This document shows positions 50,944 through 59,022 of a stretch of 64,000 nt of DNA, piece by piece. The notes beneath the pieces are model-generated. The model was not told where the DNA came from. It was given only the letters and a program-made list of their open reading frames with translations, and ran no database searches. The stretch spans positions 8,330-72,329 of the forward strand of contig CAYHXO010000006.1 in the NCBI GenBank assembly GCA_964360635.1, given 5' to 3'. This DNA comes from CALRGE01 sp964360635. GTDB lineage: Bacteria > Patescibacteriota > Gracilibacteria > UBA1369 > 2-02-FULL-48-14. Each line of letters opens with the position of its first letter. The stretch's first letter is position 1. A program made the position numbers and the translations under genes.

Positions 50944-52995
50944 ATGAAAGCTTCTGAAGTAAGACAAAAATTCATCAAATTCTTCGTTGAGAGACACGAA
51001 CACAAAGAGATTAAAGGCTCGAGTTTGATTCCTGAAAATGATCCTACCGTTTTATTTACAACTGCGGGAATGCATCCGCTTGTTCCATATTTATTGGGTG
51101 AAAAACATCCGGAGGGGCGAAGGCTTGTGGATGTGCAAAAATGTATTCGAACCGGAGATGTTGATGAAGTTGGAGATGATTCACATCTTACTTTTTTCGA
51201 AATGTTGGGGAACTGGTCACTTGGAGATTATTTTAAAAAAGAAGCGATTAATTTTTCTTATGAATTTTTAACGAGTGAATTGGGAATTGATCCTGCACGA
51301 ATTTTGGTTACTTGTTTTGAAGGTGATGAAAATGCTCCGAGAGATGAAGAGGCTGCGGAAATTTGGCGAGAGCTTGGAATGACTGTTTTCTTTTATGAAA
51401 AGAAAAAAAACTGGTGGGGTCCTGCTGGATTAACTGGGCCATGTGGTCCGGATACTGAAATGTTTTATGATAAACACCCGGAGCTTGCTGCAGGCAAACA
51501 TAAGGAAGGCGCAAGTGAAGAGCTCATCAAGAAATATGCAATTGCGAGTGGCGAATGTCACCCAAATTGTGAATGTGGAAGATATGTGGAGATTTGGAAT
51601 GATGTTTTCATGCAATATAATAAAAATGAAGATGGAACTTTCACCCCTCTTGTTCAGCAGAATGTTGATACTGGAATGGGTCTTGAGCGAGTTGCGGCAC
51701 TTTTGCAGGAGAAAAAAACTCCTTTTGAAACTGAACTTTTTGAGCCGGTGATGAATAGAATTCGTGAGCTTGCAAAGGATTATAATGAGACTAGCGCGCG
51801 TGTTGTTGCAGATCATATACGTGCGGCTGTATTTATTTTAGGTGATGAGCGAAGTGTTTCGCCATCAAATAATGATCAAGGTTATGTTTTGAGAAAAATT
51901 ATTCGCCGAGCTATAAGACACGGAAGAAAAATGGGAATCTCGGAAGGCTTTAGTGTTCAAATTGCACGTTTATTTTTGGGAATTAACGGAGAGTATTACA
52001 AAGAGCTGATTAAGTATGAAAAAAGAATTTTGGATGAATTGAAAAAAGAAGAAGAACAGTTCCAAAATGCGCTGACTGCCGGTGAGATGGAAATTGAAAA
52101 AGATATTGAAAAAGTAAAAGAGTCTTTAGAAATTTTGAGCAGCGATAATGTTGTTTCACAGCTTGAAAAAGCTCTGAATGGCGTATCATCAATAATTTCT
52201 GCAGGAGGATGTTTGGAGGTTTTTAATAAAACTTTGCGGCCTTTGATGGGAAAGTTGAGAGCTGAATTCAAGGGTGAAGCGGCAAGTAAAAAAATTGATG
52301 AAGAAGCGCTTGGCACGGTTAGAGAAAAAGCGAATTATTTGAAAACTGAAGGTTGGATTTTGCGTGGTGATCGAGCGTTTTTATACTATGAAAGCTTCGG
52401 ATTTCCGCTAGAAATGACTGTTGAAATGATGAAGGAACGCGGCATTGAAGTTGATCGTGAAGGATTTGATAAAGCATATGAATTACATCAAGAAAAATCA
52501 CGAGCCGGAGCTGAACAAAAATTCGCAGGAGGGCTTGTAGATCATAGTCATGAAAGCAAAAAACTTCACACTGCGACACATTTGATGCTTGAAAGTTTAC
52601 GCAGACTTTTCGGGAATCACATCGAACAAAAAGGATCAAATATTACGCAAGAAAGATTACGATTTGATTTTAATTTTGATAGAAAATTAACTGTAGAGGA
52701 GCTGGCGAAAATTGAGAAGTTTGTGAACGATGCAATTAAGGCGGATTATAAGGTTCACTTTGAGGAAATGACTGTTGAAGAGGCGAAAAAATTAAATGCT
52801 ACCGGGATTTTCGTTGATAAATATGAAGGAGAGTTAGGTGGAAAAGTAAAAGTATATTTCATGGGAGATTTTTCAAAAGAAATTTGCGGCGGACCACACG
52901 TTGATCACACAGGCGAATTAGGTTCATTCAAGATTACTAAGGAGGAGGCAAGCTCAAGTGGAGTGAGAAGAATAAAAGCGGTTGTAGGCAAATAA
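50944..52995 (+). CDS. alaS: Alanyl-tRNA synthetase, lacking C-Ala domain
   Basis: AlaRS charges tRNA-Ala. The class II core (VRQKFIKFFVERHEHKEIKGSSLIP, TTAGMHPLVPYLLG, GLTGPCGPDTEMFYD, VEIWNDVFMQYNK, VDTGMGLERVA) is followed by the tRNA-recognition helices (SNNDQGYVLRKIIRRAIRHGRK). The editing domain with its zinc ligands is present (HTATHLMLESLRR, CGGPHVDHTGELGSFKI). The protein ends right after the editing domain at 683 aa. Typical bacterial AlaRS is ~870-880 aa, so the C-Ala dimerisation domain is missing. An insertion of ~80 residues rich in Glu/Lys (KKEEEQFQNALTAGEMEIEK onward) sits before the editing domain. Confidence 0.95.
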   Translation: MKASEVRQKFIKFFVERHEHKEIKGSSLIPENDPTVLFTTAGMHPLVPYLLGEKHPEGRRLVDVQKCIRTGDVDEVGDDSHLTFFEMLGNWSLGDYFKKEAINFSYEFLTSELGIDPARILVTCFEGDENAPRDEEAAEIWRELGMTVFFYEKKKNWWGPAGLTGPCGPDTEMFYDKHPELAAGKHKEGASEELIKKYAIASGECHPNCECGRYVEIWNDVFMQYNKNEDGTFTPLVQQNVDTGMGLERVAALLQEKKTPFETELFEPVMNRIRELAKDYNETSARVVADHIRAAVFILGDERSVSPSNNDQGYVLRKIIRRAIRHGRKMGISEGFSVQIARLFLGINGEYYKELIKYEKRILDELKKEEEQFQNALTAGEMEIEKDIEKVKESLEILSSDNVVSQLEKALNGVSSIISAGGCLEVFNKTLRPLMGKLRAEFKGEAASKKIDEEALGTVREKANYLKTEGWILRGDRAFLYYESFGFPLEMTVEMMKERGIEVDREGFDKAYELHQEKSRAGAEQKFAGGLVDHSHESKKLHTATHLMLESLRRLFGNHIEQKGSNITQERLRFDFNFDRKLTVEELAKIEKFVNDAIKADYKVHFEEMTVEEAKKLNATGIFVDKYEGELGGKVKVYFMGDFSKEICGGPHVDHTGELGSFKITKEEASSSGVRRIKAVVGK

Positions 52996-53037
52996 ATATT
53001 ACTCTAAAATTTCATTACTTTAATTTATTTTCGTTTT

Positions 53038-53430
53038 ATGAAAAAGACTATTTCACTAAGTTTGTTAGGTTTTTTGGTTTTAACAGGATGTGGAGGTCCA
53101 ACAAAGGTGGCATATCACAGCAGTGAATTCACTTATGACTCAAGCGTTTTTGAAAGTTTTTCAAATGACATAACAAGCGGAATCGGAGCAAAGGGTGATG
53201 AATCTTGCTGGATTGATCTTACCGGAGACTTATCAAGTCCATTGGACAGTGAAGAACTGCAAAATGCGACAGAAGGAAATATGACTCTAATGAGTGATTC
53301 AATGGGAGTTCCTCAATATATTTCATTCGGTATCGGTAATGAAATAGTTTACGCAAGAGTTAGTGTTGAAGACACTGATAACTGCACAGGGAAATTGGTA
53401 GCTTTGGCTGAGATGAATGCGACTAAATAA
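53038..53430 (+). CDS. Small putative lipoprotein, 130 aa
   Basis: The signal peptide with lipobox is clear (KKTISLSLLGFLVLTGCGGP, Cys18). The mature domain of ~110 aa has two further Cys (DESCWIDLTG and DTDNCTGKLV) that may form a disulfide. The function is unknown. It lies between alaS and the convergent miaB, overlapping miaB by 8 bp. Confidence 0.75.
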   Translation: MKKTISLSLLGFLVLTGCGGPTKVAYHSSEFTYDSSVFESFSNDITSGIGAKGDESCWIDLTGDLSSPLDSEELQNATEGNMTLMSDSMGVPQYISFGIGNEIVYARVSVEDTDNCTGKLVALAEMNATK

Positions 53431-54781
53431 GCTCGCCGTCCAGATGCCAATCGCCGGAACTTGTGACTCGCACATTTGCTAGTTGGCCTAGCAATTTTCT
53501 GCCGGATTGAAAGTGAACTTCTTTGTTTTCACGTGAACGGCCTATGCAATGTTGACTAATTTGCTGTTCAACTAAAACCTCGACAATTCTATTGATGAAT
53601 GCCTTGTGTTTTCTATTGGAAATTTCTTTAACAAGAGAGTTTAGTTCATGCCACCGTCGAGCTTTTTCTTGAGGAGAAACGCTATCTTCTAGTTTCTTAT
53701 CTGAGTAAGTTCCCTTTCGTGGTGAATAGCGATTATTAAAACAAAAATCCCATTCCATTTCACGATACATGTTCAATGTATTTGTGAATTCTTCTTCAGT
53801 TTCGCCACAAAATCCTACAATAATATCAGTTGAAATTGAAATGTCGGGAATGGCTTTTTTTAGCTTGTTCATTATGTCTTTATATTCGGCGGTTTTGTAA
53901 TTTCTGTTCATGCGGCGGAGCACTCGGTCGTCACCTGCTTGAACCGGCATGTGAACATATGGGCACATAGTCCGAAGCTCTGACATTGCTTGAATTACTT
54001 CATCAAAAAAATCCCGTGGATGTGGTGATGTGAAACGAAGACGACGAAGGCCGAGGTCATAAAGCTTGTCGATTTCTCGGAGTAAAGCAGCAAAAGGGCT
54101 CAGGCCGAATTCGACGAATTTGCCGGATTTCTTATCGTTAAAAGAAAGGCCATAAGAGTTCACCGTTTGGCCAACTAGTGTGATTTCTAAGGCGCCTTCA
54201 AGCACATGTTTTTTGCATTCTTCAAGTATCTCATTGAAATCTCTGCTGGCTTCACGGCCACGAGTGAATGGAACAATGCAGTAAGTACAAAATTTGTCGC
54301 AACCGTTTGAGATTGGAACAAATACAGCAAAATTTGAGGTTTTTTTGGGGTTTATTTTGAAGTAATTTTCGAGTGTTCCATCTTCAATGTCGTCTGTGAA
54401 AGTTAGGAGTGGATCTACTGTTTTTAATAGATCTGGTAATTTTGCAACATCTTCAATTCGAAAAACGAAATCTACTTCGGGCATTCTTTTTAGAATATCG
54501 TCGATTTTGGGGTCCGTTTGTGTTGAAGAACTACGAACCATGCAACCTGTTACAGTAACTTTCAGATTTTTGTTGGCTTTTTTTAAGGTGGCGATTTGCT
54601 TGCGGAGTCCGAAGAGTTTGTCTTCAGCTTTTTGTTTAATTTGGCATGTATTGTAAATAATAATATCAGCTGATTTTTCATCATCACCGAGCTCATAACC
54701 GATTCGTTCAAGAACACTGGCAACGCGCTCCGAATCAGAGTAATTCATGGCACAACCGAATGTTTTGATGTGATACTTCAT
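53423..54781 (-). CDS. miaB: tRNA-2-methylthio-N6-dimethylallyladenosine synthase MiaB
   Basis: MiaB adds the methylthio group at A37 of tRNAs. The N-terminal UPF0004 domain keeps its three cluster cysteines (KTFGCAMN, YNTCQIKQ, VTGCMV). The radical-SAM motif is CDKFCTYCIVPFTRGRE. Downstream come HMPVQAGDDRVLRRMNR and ISTDIIVGFCGETEEEF. The C-terminal ~65 residues are a TRAM domain. At 452 aa it has normal length. It is the last gene of the minus-strand run from ftsW, 2 bp after the LemA-like gene. Confidence 0.92.
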   Translation of the reverse strand: MKYHIKTFGCAMNYSDSERVASVLERIGYELGDDEKSADIIIYNTCQIKQKAEDKLFGLRKQIATLKKANKNLKVTVTGCMVRSSSTQTDPKIDDILKRMPEVDFVFRIEDVAKLPDLLKTVDPLLTFTDDIEDGTLENYFKINPKKTSNFAVFVPISNGCDKFCTYCIVPFTRGREASRDFNEILEECKKHVLEGALEITLVGQTVNSYGLSFNDKKSGKFVEFGLSPFAALLREIDKLYDLGLRRLRFTSPHPRDFFDEVIQAMSELRTMCPYVHMPVQAGDDRVLRRMNRNYKTAEYKDIMNKLKKAIPDISISTDIIVGFCGETEEEFTNTLNMYREMEWDFCFNNRYSPRKGTYSDKKLEDSVSPQEKARRWHELNSLVKEISNRKHKAFINRIVEVLVEQQISQHCIGRSRENKEVHFQSGRKLLGQLANVRVTSSGDWHLDGELI

Positions 54782-54783
54782 AT

Positions 54784-55251
54784 TTAGCTAAGTTCCGGGA
54801 GGGAAAATATAGCTGAAGCAAGCGAATAAGGAAATCTTTTTCGTAAGTCTGAGTATATCTCTGATTTTGCCTTTATTTCTATATTTGAGGCTTCGATGTG
54901 TTTATTTAGATCAGAAATATTTTTTTTTGCTTCATGAAAATTGATATTTTTTATGGATTGTGAGCTAGCGAAAAAACCCTGCAGGGTTTCAAGAATTTCT
55001 GTTTGGGAACTGTCAGTGCGGCTTCTTAAATCAAGAAGTTTTCTCCAAAGATCTGTCGGTTCAGATGCTGCCTTATATGATTCAAGCAAATATGGAATTA
55101 TGTCGCGTCGCTTAGCAAAATCGGTTTTTAAAATTGATTGAATTTGAGTAACTGCAATAAGATCTCTCATCAAAGAATTTCGCAACCAAAATAACCAAAT
55201 AAAAATAATTATTATTATTGCGCCTATTATTAGAAATAGATTTTCAATCAT
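54784..55251 (-). CDS. LemA-like membrane protein
   Basis: The 155-aa protein has an N-terminal membrane helix (LFLIIGAIIIIIFIWLFWL) and a helical domain that follows the LemA pattern: FAKRRDIIPYLLESYKAA (LemA: LKRR.DLIPNLVETVK) and the C-terminal YSDLRKRFPYSLASAIFSLPE (LemA: FN..i..FP..l.a.lfgf). It is somewhat shorter than typical LemA. It overlaps the PH-domain gene by 4 bp. The function of LemA proteins is unclear. Confidence 0.75.
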   Translation of the reverse strand: MIENLFLIIGAIIIIIFIWLFWLRNSLMRDLIAVTQIQSILKTDFAKRRDIIPYLLESYKAASEPTDLWRKLLDLRSRTDSSQTEILETLQGFFASSQSIKNINFHEAKKNISDLNKHIEASNIEIKAKSEIYSDLRKRFPYSLASAIFSLPELS

Positions 55252-55778
55252 TTTTTAATTCTTTTTAAAAATTTATCGCGAATATCAAGAATTTTTCTTG
55301 AATTCTCAAAAGGCTGCTCAGCGTCATGTAGACTAAAAATTACAACATCGGCTGCAGTTCGAAGCTCAATTTTACCGAAGTGGAAAATGGTCTCTATTAA
55401 GCCGACTTCTGTTCCACGAACATCTTGCAATTGATCTAGGTTGGCAGCAGAAACTTGTCTGTTAAGGAATGCAATTTGGTCATGATTTATAACTCTTTCA
55501 TTTGTAACAATAATCACGTCCAGCTCATGATTTAGCCATGAAATAAATGTAACTAATATGACTGTAAGCAGATAAAACGAAAAAAGAAAAAGTACTATCA
55601 AATGATTATTCTCTATACGTCCTGGAAAATATTTTATTGCGCCAAAAATATATGCGATTATTGGAACAATTGCGAAAAAGAAAAGGCTTAATAGGACTTT
55701 TAAATCACTTATCCAATGTTTTTTTAGAATCAATAATGCTTCTTCATGTGGTCTTTGACCTGGAAACTGTAATTTCAT
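55248..55778 (-). CDS. Bacterial PH-domain (DUF304) membrane protein
   Basis: The 176-aa protein has two membrane helices (LLSLFFFAIVPIIAYIFGAI and LFLFSFYLLTVILVTFISW) followed by a bPH2/DUF304 domain (DVIIVTNERVINHDQIAFLNRQVSAANLDQLQDVRG, FGKIELRTA). I start at the ATG that overlaps the glycosyltransferase stop (ATGA at 55775-55778); longer forms would lie inside that gene. It probably acts in the membrane with its neighbours, role unknown. Confidence 0.82.
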   Translation of the reverse strand: MKLQFPGQRPHEEALLILKKHWISDLKVLLSLFFFAIVPIIAYIFGAIKYFPGRIENNHLIVLFLFSFYLLTVILVTFISWLNHELDVIIVTNERVINHDQIAFLNRQVSAANLDQLQDVRGTEVGLIETIFHFGKIELRTAADVVIFSLHDAEQPFENSRKILDIRDKFLKRIKK

Positions 55779-56788
55779 TTTAATTCTTTTAAGAATATTT
55801 CTGCGGTCTTCTTCCAAGTATATTTCTTTGATACCAACTTTTCCGCTATCGCAACTTGCTTACGGAAATTTGCATCTTGTAGCTTTTTTATTATAGCAAG
55901 AGATGAGGCTTTTGGCGAAATAAAGAGTGCCGAATTTTGAGAGACTTCACGGTTGATTGCAATGTCTTTAACAATTGCCGGACAGCCAACAGACATTGCC
56001 TGTAAAAGTGGAATATTAAAGCCTTCTGAATCTGAAAAATGTAAAAATGCGAATGCCGAGGCAAGAAGTTCATAGACTTTTTTATCTGGAATATTTCCTA
56101 GTAAAGTTGCGTTGGGCGGAAGCTTGAGGGCGGGATAATATTTGGAAACATGGTGAGCTTTTCCAATAAGTATAAGCTTCATTTTTGGAAATTCTTTTGA
56201 GATTTTTGTGAAGGCGGAAAGTAGTGCCGGAACGTTTTTTCGAATGTCGTAGCCACCAAGATAGACAAGTAGATTTGGATCTTGTTTTACGGCGATTTTT
56301 TTTGGAATTTCAGGCACGGAATTCGGAAGAATTTTTGCGGATGGAATTCCGAGTTCCTTATGAACTGTTGCTGAAACTGTGAAAATTTTATCAACATAAA
56401 GTAGTGAGTGGTGCGCGGCACGATGATAAAGTTTTTTGATTTTATTGCCTGCGTATCTTGCGTCTTTCCATGAAATCAAATCGTGCACGGTTACTGCACG
56501 TTTGTGTTGTGATTTTTTTGGAAGTGGACATGGATATGGGTAATATTCTAGGTCAAGTTTGAGGGCGGCCAGGGCTGCTGGGGCTTGCACACGTTCCCAA
56601 TACCACTTCGCGAGAGGACCAAATTTTGGCTTGATTACAATTACTTTCACGCCCGGAATTTTGATTGGCTTCGGTGAAATCGCGATGACTTGGGCTTTTT
56701 TTGCGAGCTCTTTAATTAAGCCAAGCGAATGTTGGCCGATGCCAGTAAATGGCTGTGATAAAAACCATCCTTGAAATCCGATTTTCAT
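55775..56788 (-). CDS. GT4-family glycosyltransferase
   Basis: The 337-aa GT-B glycosyltransferase has an N-terminal acceptor domain (MKIGFQGWFLSQPFTGIGQ, HDLISWKDARY). The C-terminal nucleotide-sugar domain shows LLVYLGGYDIRKNVPALLSAF, LILIGKA and HFSDSEGFNIPLLQAMSVGCP. The usual ExxxxxxxE pair reads E...Q here, with the second Glu replaced by Gln. It is placed between murG and a PH-domain gene with 4-bp overlaps at both ends, suggesting a role in envelope glycan synthesis. Confidence 0.88.
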   Translation of the reverse strand: MKIGFQGWFLSQPFTGIGQHSLGLIKELAKKAQVIAISPKPIKIPGVKVIVIKPKFGPLAKWYWERVQAPAALAALKLDLEYYPYPCPLPKKSQHKRAVTVHDLISWKDARYAGNKIKKLYHRAAHHSLLYVDKIFTVSATVHKELGIPSAKILPNSVPEIPKKIAVKQDPNLLVYLGGYDIRKNVPALLSAFTKISKEFPKMKLILIGKAHHVSKYYPALKLPPNATLLGNIPDKKVYELLASAFAFLHFSDSEGFNIPLLQAMSVGCPAIVKDIAINREVSQNSALFISPKASSLAIIKKLQDANFRKQVAIAEKLVSKKYTWKKTAEIFLKELK

Positions 56789-57786
56789 AAGTAGGTTTTT
56801 ATTATTTTTACGATTTTTTCTAGGGCGTGGTTTGGAAGTTGCTTGGTCGGGCGTTGAGGAAGTTTCAAGAGTTGTGCGAGAGCTGGCTTCGATTCGTCGG
56901 CGATTTTGAAAAGCGGTGATTTGACGGCCGACTGCGCGTTGGCTAGTTGATCTCCGCGACTTCCGGCTCCAAGTGGATAAAGAAGAGTTGGGATTTGCAG
57001 TGTTTGGAGTTCGGCTAGTGCGTTTGCACCGGAACGGGAGAGCGCGAGCGAAGCGAGCGCGAGGAAATCAGCCATTTCATGAATATATGGCACTGAATAA
57101 TAATGTGGAGTGCGAGTAGTTTTACCCTTTCCCTGCCCAGTAACATGAACGACGTCGAAGTGCTTTATTAGTTCTTTTTTCTCGTCTTCAATAATTTTGT
57201 TAAGTTGCTGAGAACCCGTACTCCCACCCATTACAAGTAGAACTTTTCTTTTACCGTCGAAGCCGCAAATTTTAAGCGCGGCGCGAGCATGTCCAGCAAG
57301 TAATTCTTTTCGAATTGGATTACCAGTAAAAATAAAGTGTTCCCGGGAACACTTTTCCTGGAAACCGAGGAGGACTTTATCTGCAAAAGGTGCGATTAGG
57401 CGAGTAGCCAAACCTAAAATTGCGTCTGATTCATGAGTTATAACTGGAATGCCGTGAAGCCTGGCCGCAACAACAACCGGAAAAGAAACGAATCCGCCTT
57501 TGCTAAAAACCAACTGAGGTTTTATTCGTCCGAGTTTCCACCAAGCCTGAATAATGCCAACTGGAATCCGAAATAAATCGAAAAAATTCCGTAAATCAAA
57601 GTAGCGACGAAACTTTCCAACAGTCACATATTCAAAAGGAATTCCTGCGCGGCGCACTAAATCCGCCTCAAGTCCATCACGAGATCCAATATAAAAAACC
57701 TTAGTATCTCGAGATATAGCGTCGGCTATAGCGAGGTTGGGCAACACGTGTCCCGCTGTACCCCCTCCTGTCAAAAGTATAGGCAT
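56785..57786 (-). CDS. murG: UDP-GlcNAc:undecaprenyl-PP-MurNAc-pentapeptide transferase MurG
   Basis: MurG makes lipid II at the inner face of the membrane. The N-terminus PILLTGGGTAGHVLPNLAIADAI is the family signature, with GGFVSFPVVVAA and HESDAILGLATRL following. The C-terminal UDP-GlcNAc site reads ALSRSGANALAELQTLQIPTLLYPLGAGSRGDQLANAQ. At 333 aa it is slightly short. The codons for residues around KCSREHF contain a perfect palindrome found elsewhere in the window. The gene starts 86 bp inside the end of ftsW, an unusually long overlap. Confidence 0.93.
   Translation of the reverse strand: MPILLTGGGTAGHVLPNLAIADAISRDTKVFYIGSRDGLEADLVRRAGIPFEYVTVGKFRRYFDLRNFFDLFRIPVGIIQAWWKLGRIKPQLVFSKGGFVSFPVVVAARLHGIPVITHESDAILGLATRLIAPFADKVLLGFQEKCSREHFIFTGNPIRKELLAGHARAALKICGFDGKRKVLLVMGGSTGSQQLNKIIEDEKKELIKHFDVVHVTGQGKGKTTRTPHYYSVPYIHEMADFLALASLALSRSGANALAELQTLQIPTLLYPLGAGSRGDQLANAQSAVKSPLFKIADESKPALAQLLKLPQRPTKQLPNHALEKIVKIIKTYL
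57334..57355. repeat. Perfect palindrome inside murG, copy 2
   Basis: The same 20-bp palindrome as at 30895-30914 (here 57335-57354), extended by one matching base on each side to 22 bp. It lies within the murG coding sequence, in frame, and is followed on the minus strand by a T-rich stretch. Confidence 0.75.
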
Positions 57787-58939
57787 TTTCAGTAGTGTAT
57801 TTTGAAATATTCAGTAGCACTCCCATCGCAAGCAATGACGTCACCATCGACGAGCCACCGTAGCTCATAAATGGCAGAGTAATTCCCGTTATTGGGAAGA
57901 GCGATGTGTTTACCATTATATTAACGAAAGCCTGCACACAAATCCATGTAGTTAATCCTGCCGCCATTAACATAGCAAATTTATTTGGCGCGTGATTTGC
58001 AATTTTATAACCGCGATATGCAATCACCGCATATAATAAAACCAAAAGAACAGTCCTAAAAAAGCCTAGTTCTTCAGCCGACGCCGCAAAAACAAAGTCA
58101 TCAGTCGCTTGTGGCAGCCAGTATGATTTTTGAATTCCTTGAGTTAAACCTTTCCCCCAAGGCCCTCCGCTTCCAATCGCAATATTCGCCTGTTTTGACT
58201 GCCAACAAAAGCCTTCTCCACATTCCGCAGTCGGATTAAAAAATGCCGTAAATCTTTGAGAAATTCTTTCGCTAGCAGTTCCGGCAATAAACGCGAAAAT
58301 AATCGCCAACATTGCACCAAAAAGCAGATGCTTCCAATTTGCCCCCGCCAAGAAATAGACCGCGACCGCAATAAAAGCCACAATCATGGCAGAGCCAATA
58401 TCCGGCTGAAGTGCAATCGGTAAAACAATCGCTCCGGAAATTAAAACGAATTTTCCAAAACCCTCCTTAAAATCCTCAATTTTTTCCTGCGAAAGTTTAT
58501 CGCCAAAAATCATACTCATATAAATTACCAACCCAAACTTCGCAAGCTCCGACGGTTGAAGCGAATCAATAAATGGAAGTGATGAGAAATTCAACCAACT
58601 TGTTGCGAAAGTATTGTTCGCCTGACCCAATGCAAAAAGTACAAGTAGCAGTCCCAAAGCTCCCACATAAACAATCACGGAAAACTTTTTCCACCACTTA
58701 AAATTCAATTTAAAAGCGCCAAACATTAAAACCAAGCCAATCAAAACACGAAACACATGCTTCTTTAAAACAAGATAACAATCCACCGCGTCATCAGAGC
58801 AATCAGGATACTGCAAATCTGGCGCAGACAGCGAAATCGACTTCGGCACCCCAATACTCGTAATCATCACAACCCCACCAAGCACAATCACAAGGACCGC
58901 AATCAGCAACCAATGATCAAATTTCGGACGGCGGGACAT
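57701..58939 (-). CDS. ftsW: SEDS-family peptidoglycan glycosyltransferase FtsW
   Basis: FtsW polymerises lipid II at the division septum. The 412-aa protein has about ten membrane segments and the SEDS landmarks LPFIDSLQPSELAKFGLVIY, LPIALQPDIGSAMIVAF (with the key Asp), and ITGITLPFMSYGGSSMVTSLLAMGVLLNIS. The C-terminal tail is basic and Arg/Tyr-rich (RRGYSGTRVAQPRYSRRY), and its codons overlap the start of murG by 86 bp. It is the first gene of the ftsW-murG-GT4-PH-LemA-miaB run. Confidence 0.93.
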   Translation of the reverse strand: MSRRPKFDHWLLIAVLVIVLGGVVMITSIGVPKSISLSAPDLQYPDCSDDAVDCYLVLKKHVFRVLIGLVLMFGAFKLNFKWWKKFSVIVYVGALGLLLVLFALGQANNTFATSWLNFSSLPFIDSLQPSELAKFGLVIYMSMIFGDKLSQEKIEDFKEGFGKFVLISGAIVLPIALQPDIGSAMIVAFIAVAVYFLAGANWKHLLFGAMLAIIFAFIAGTASERISQRFTAFFNPTAECGEGFCWQSKQANIAIGSGGPWGKGLTQGIQKSYWLPQATDDFVFAASAEELGFFRTVLLVLLYAVIAYRGYKIANHAPNKFAMLMAAGLTTWICVQAFVNIMVNTSLFPITGITLPFMSYGGSSMVTSLLAMGVLLNISKYTTENAYTFDRRGYSGTRVAQPRYSRRYISRY

Positions 58940-59022
58940 AGCGAAAGGTTAGGCTGGGAGATTATAGCCTAAAAGTTTGATTGGTGAAATTTCAGTTTGG
59001 TATAAAGAATAAATTTCAAAAC

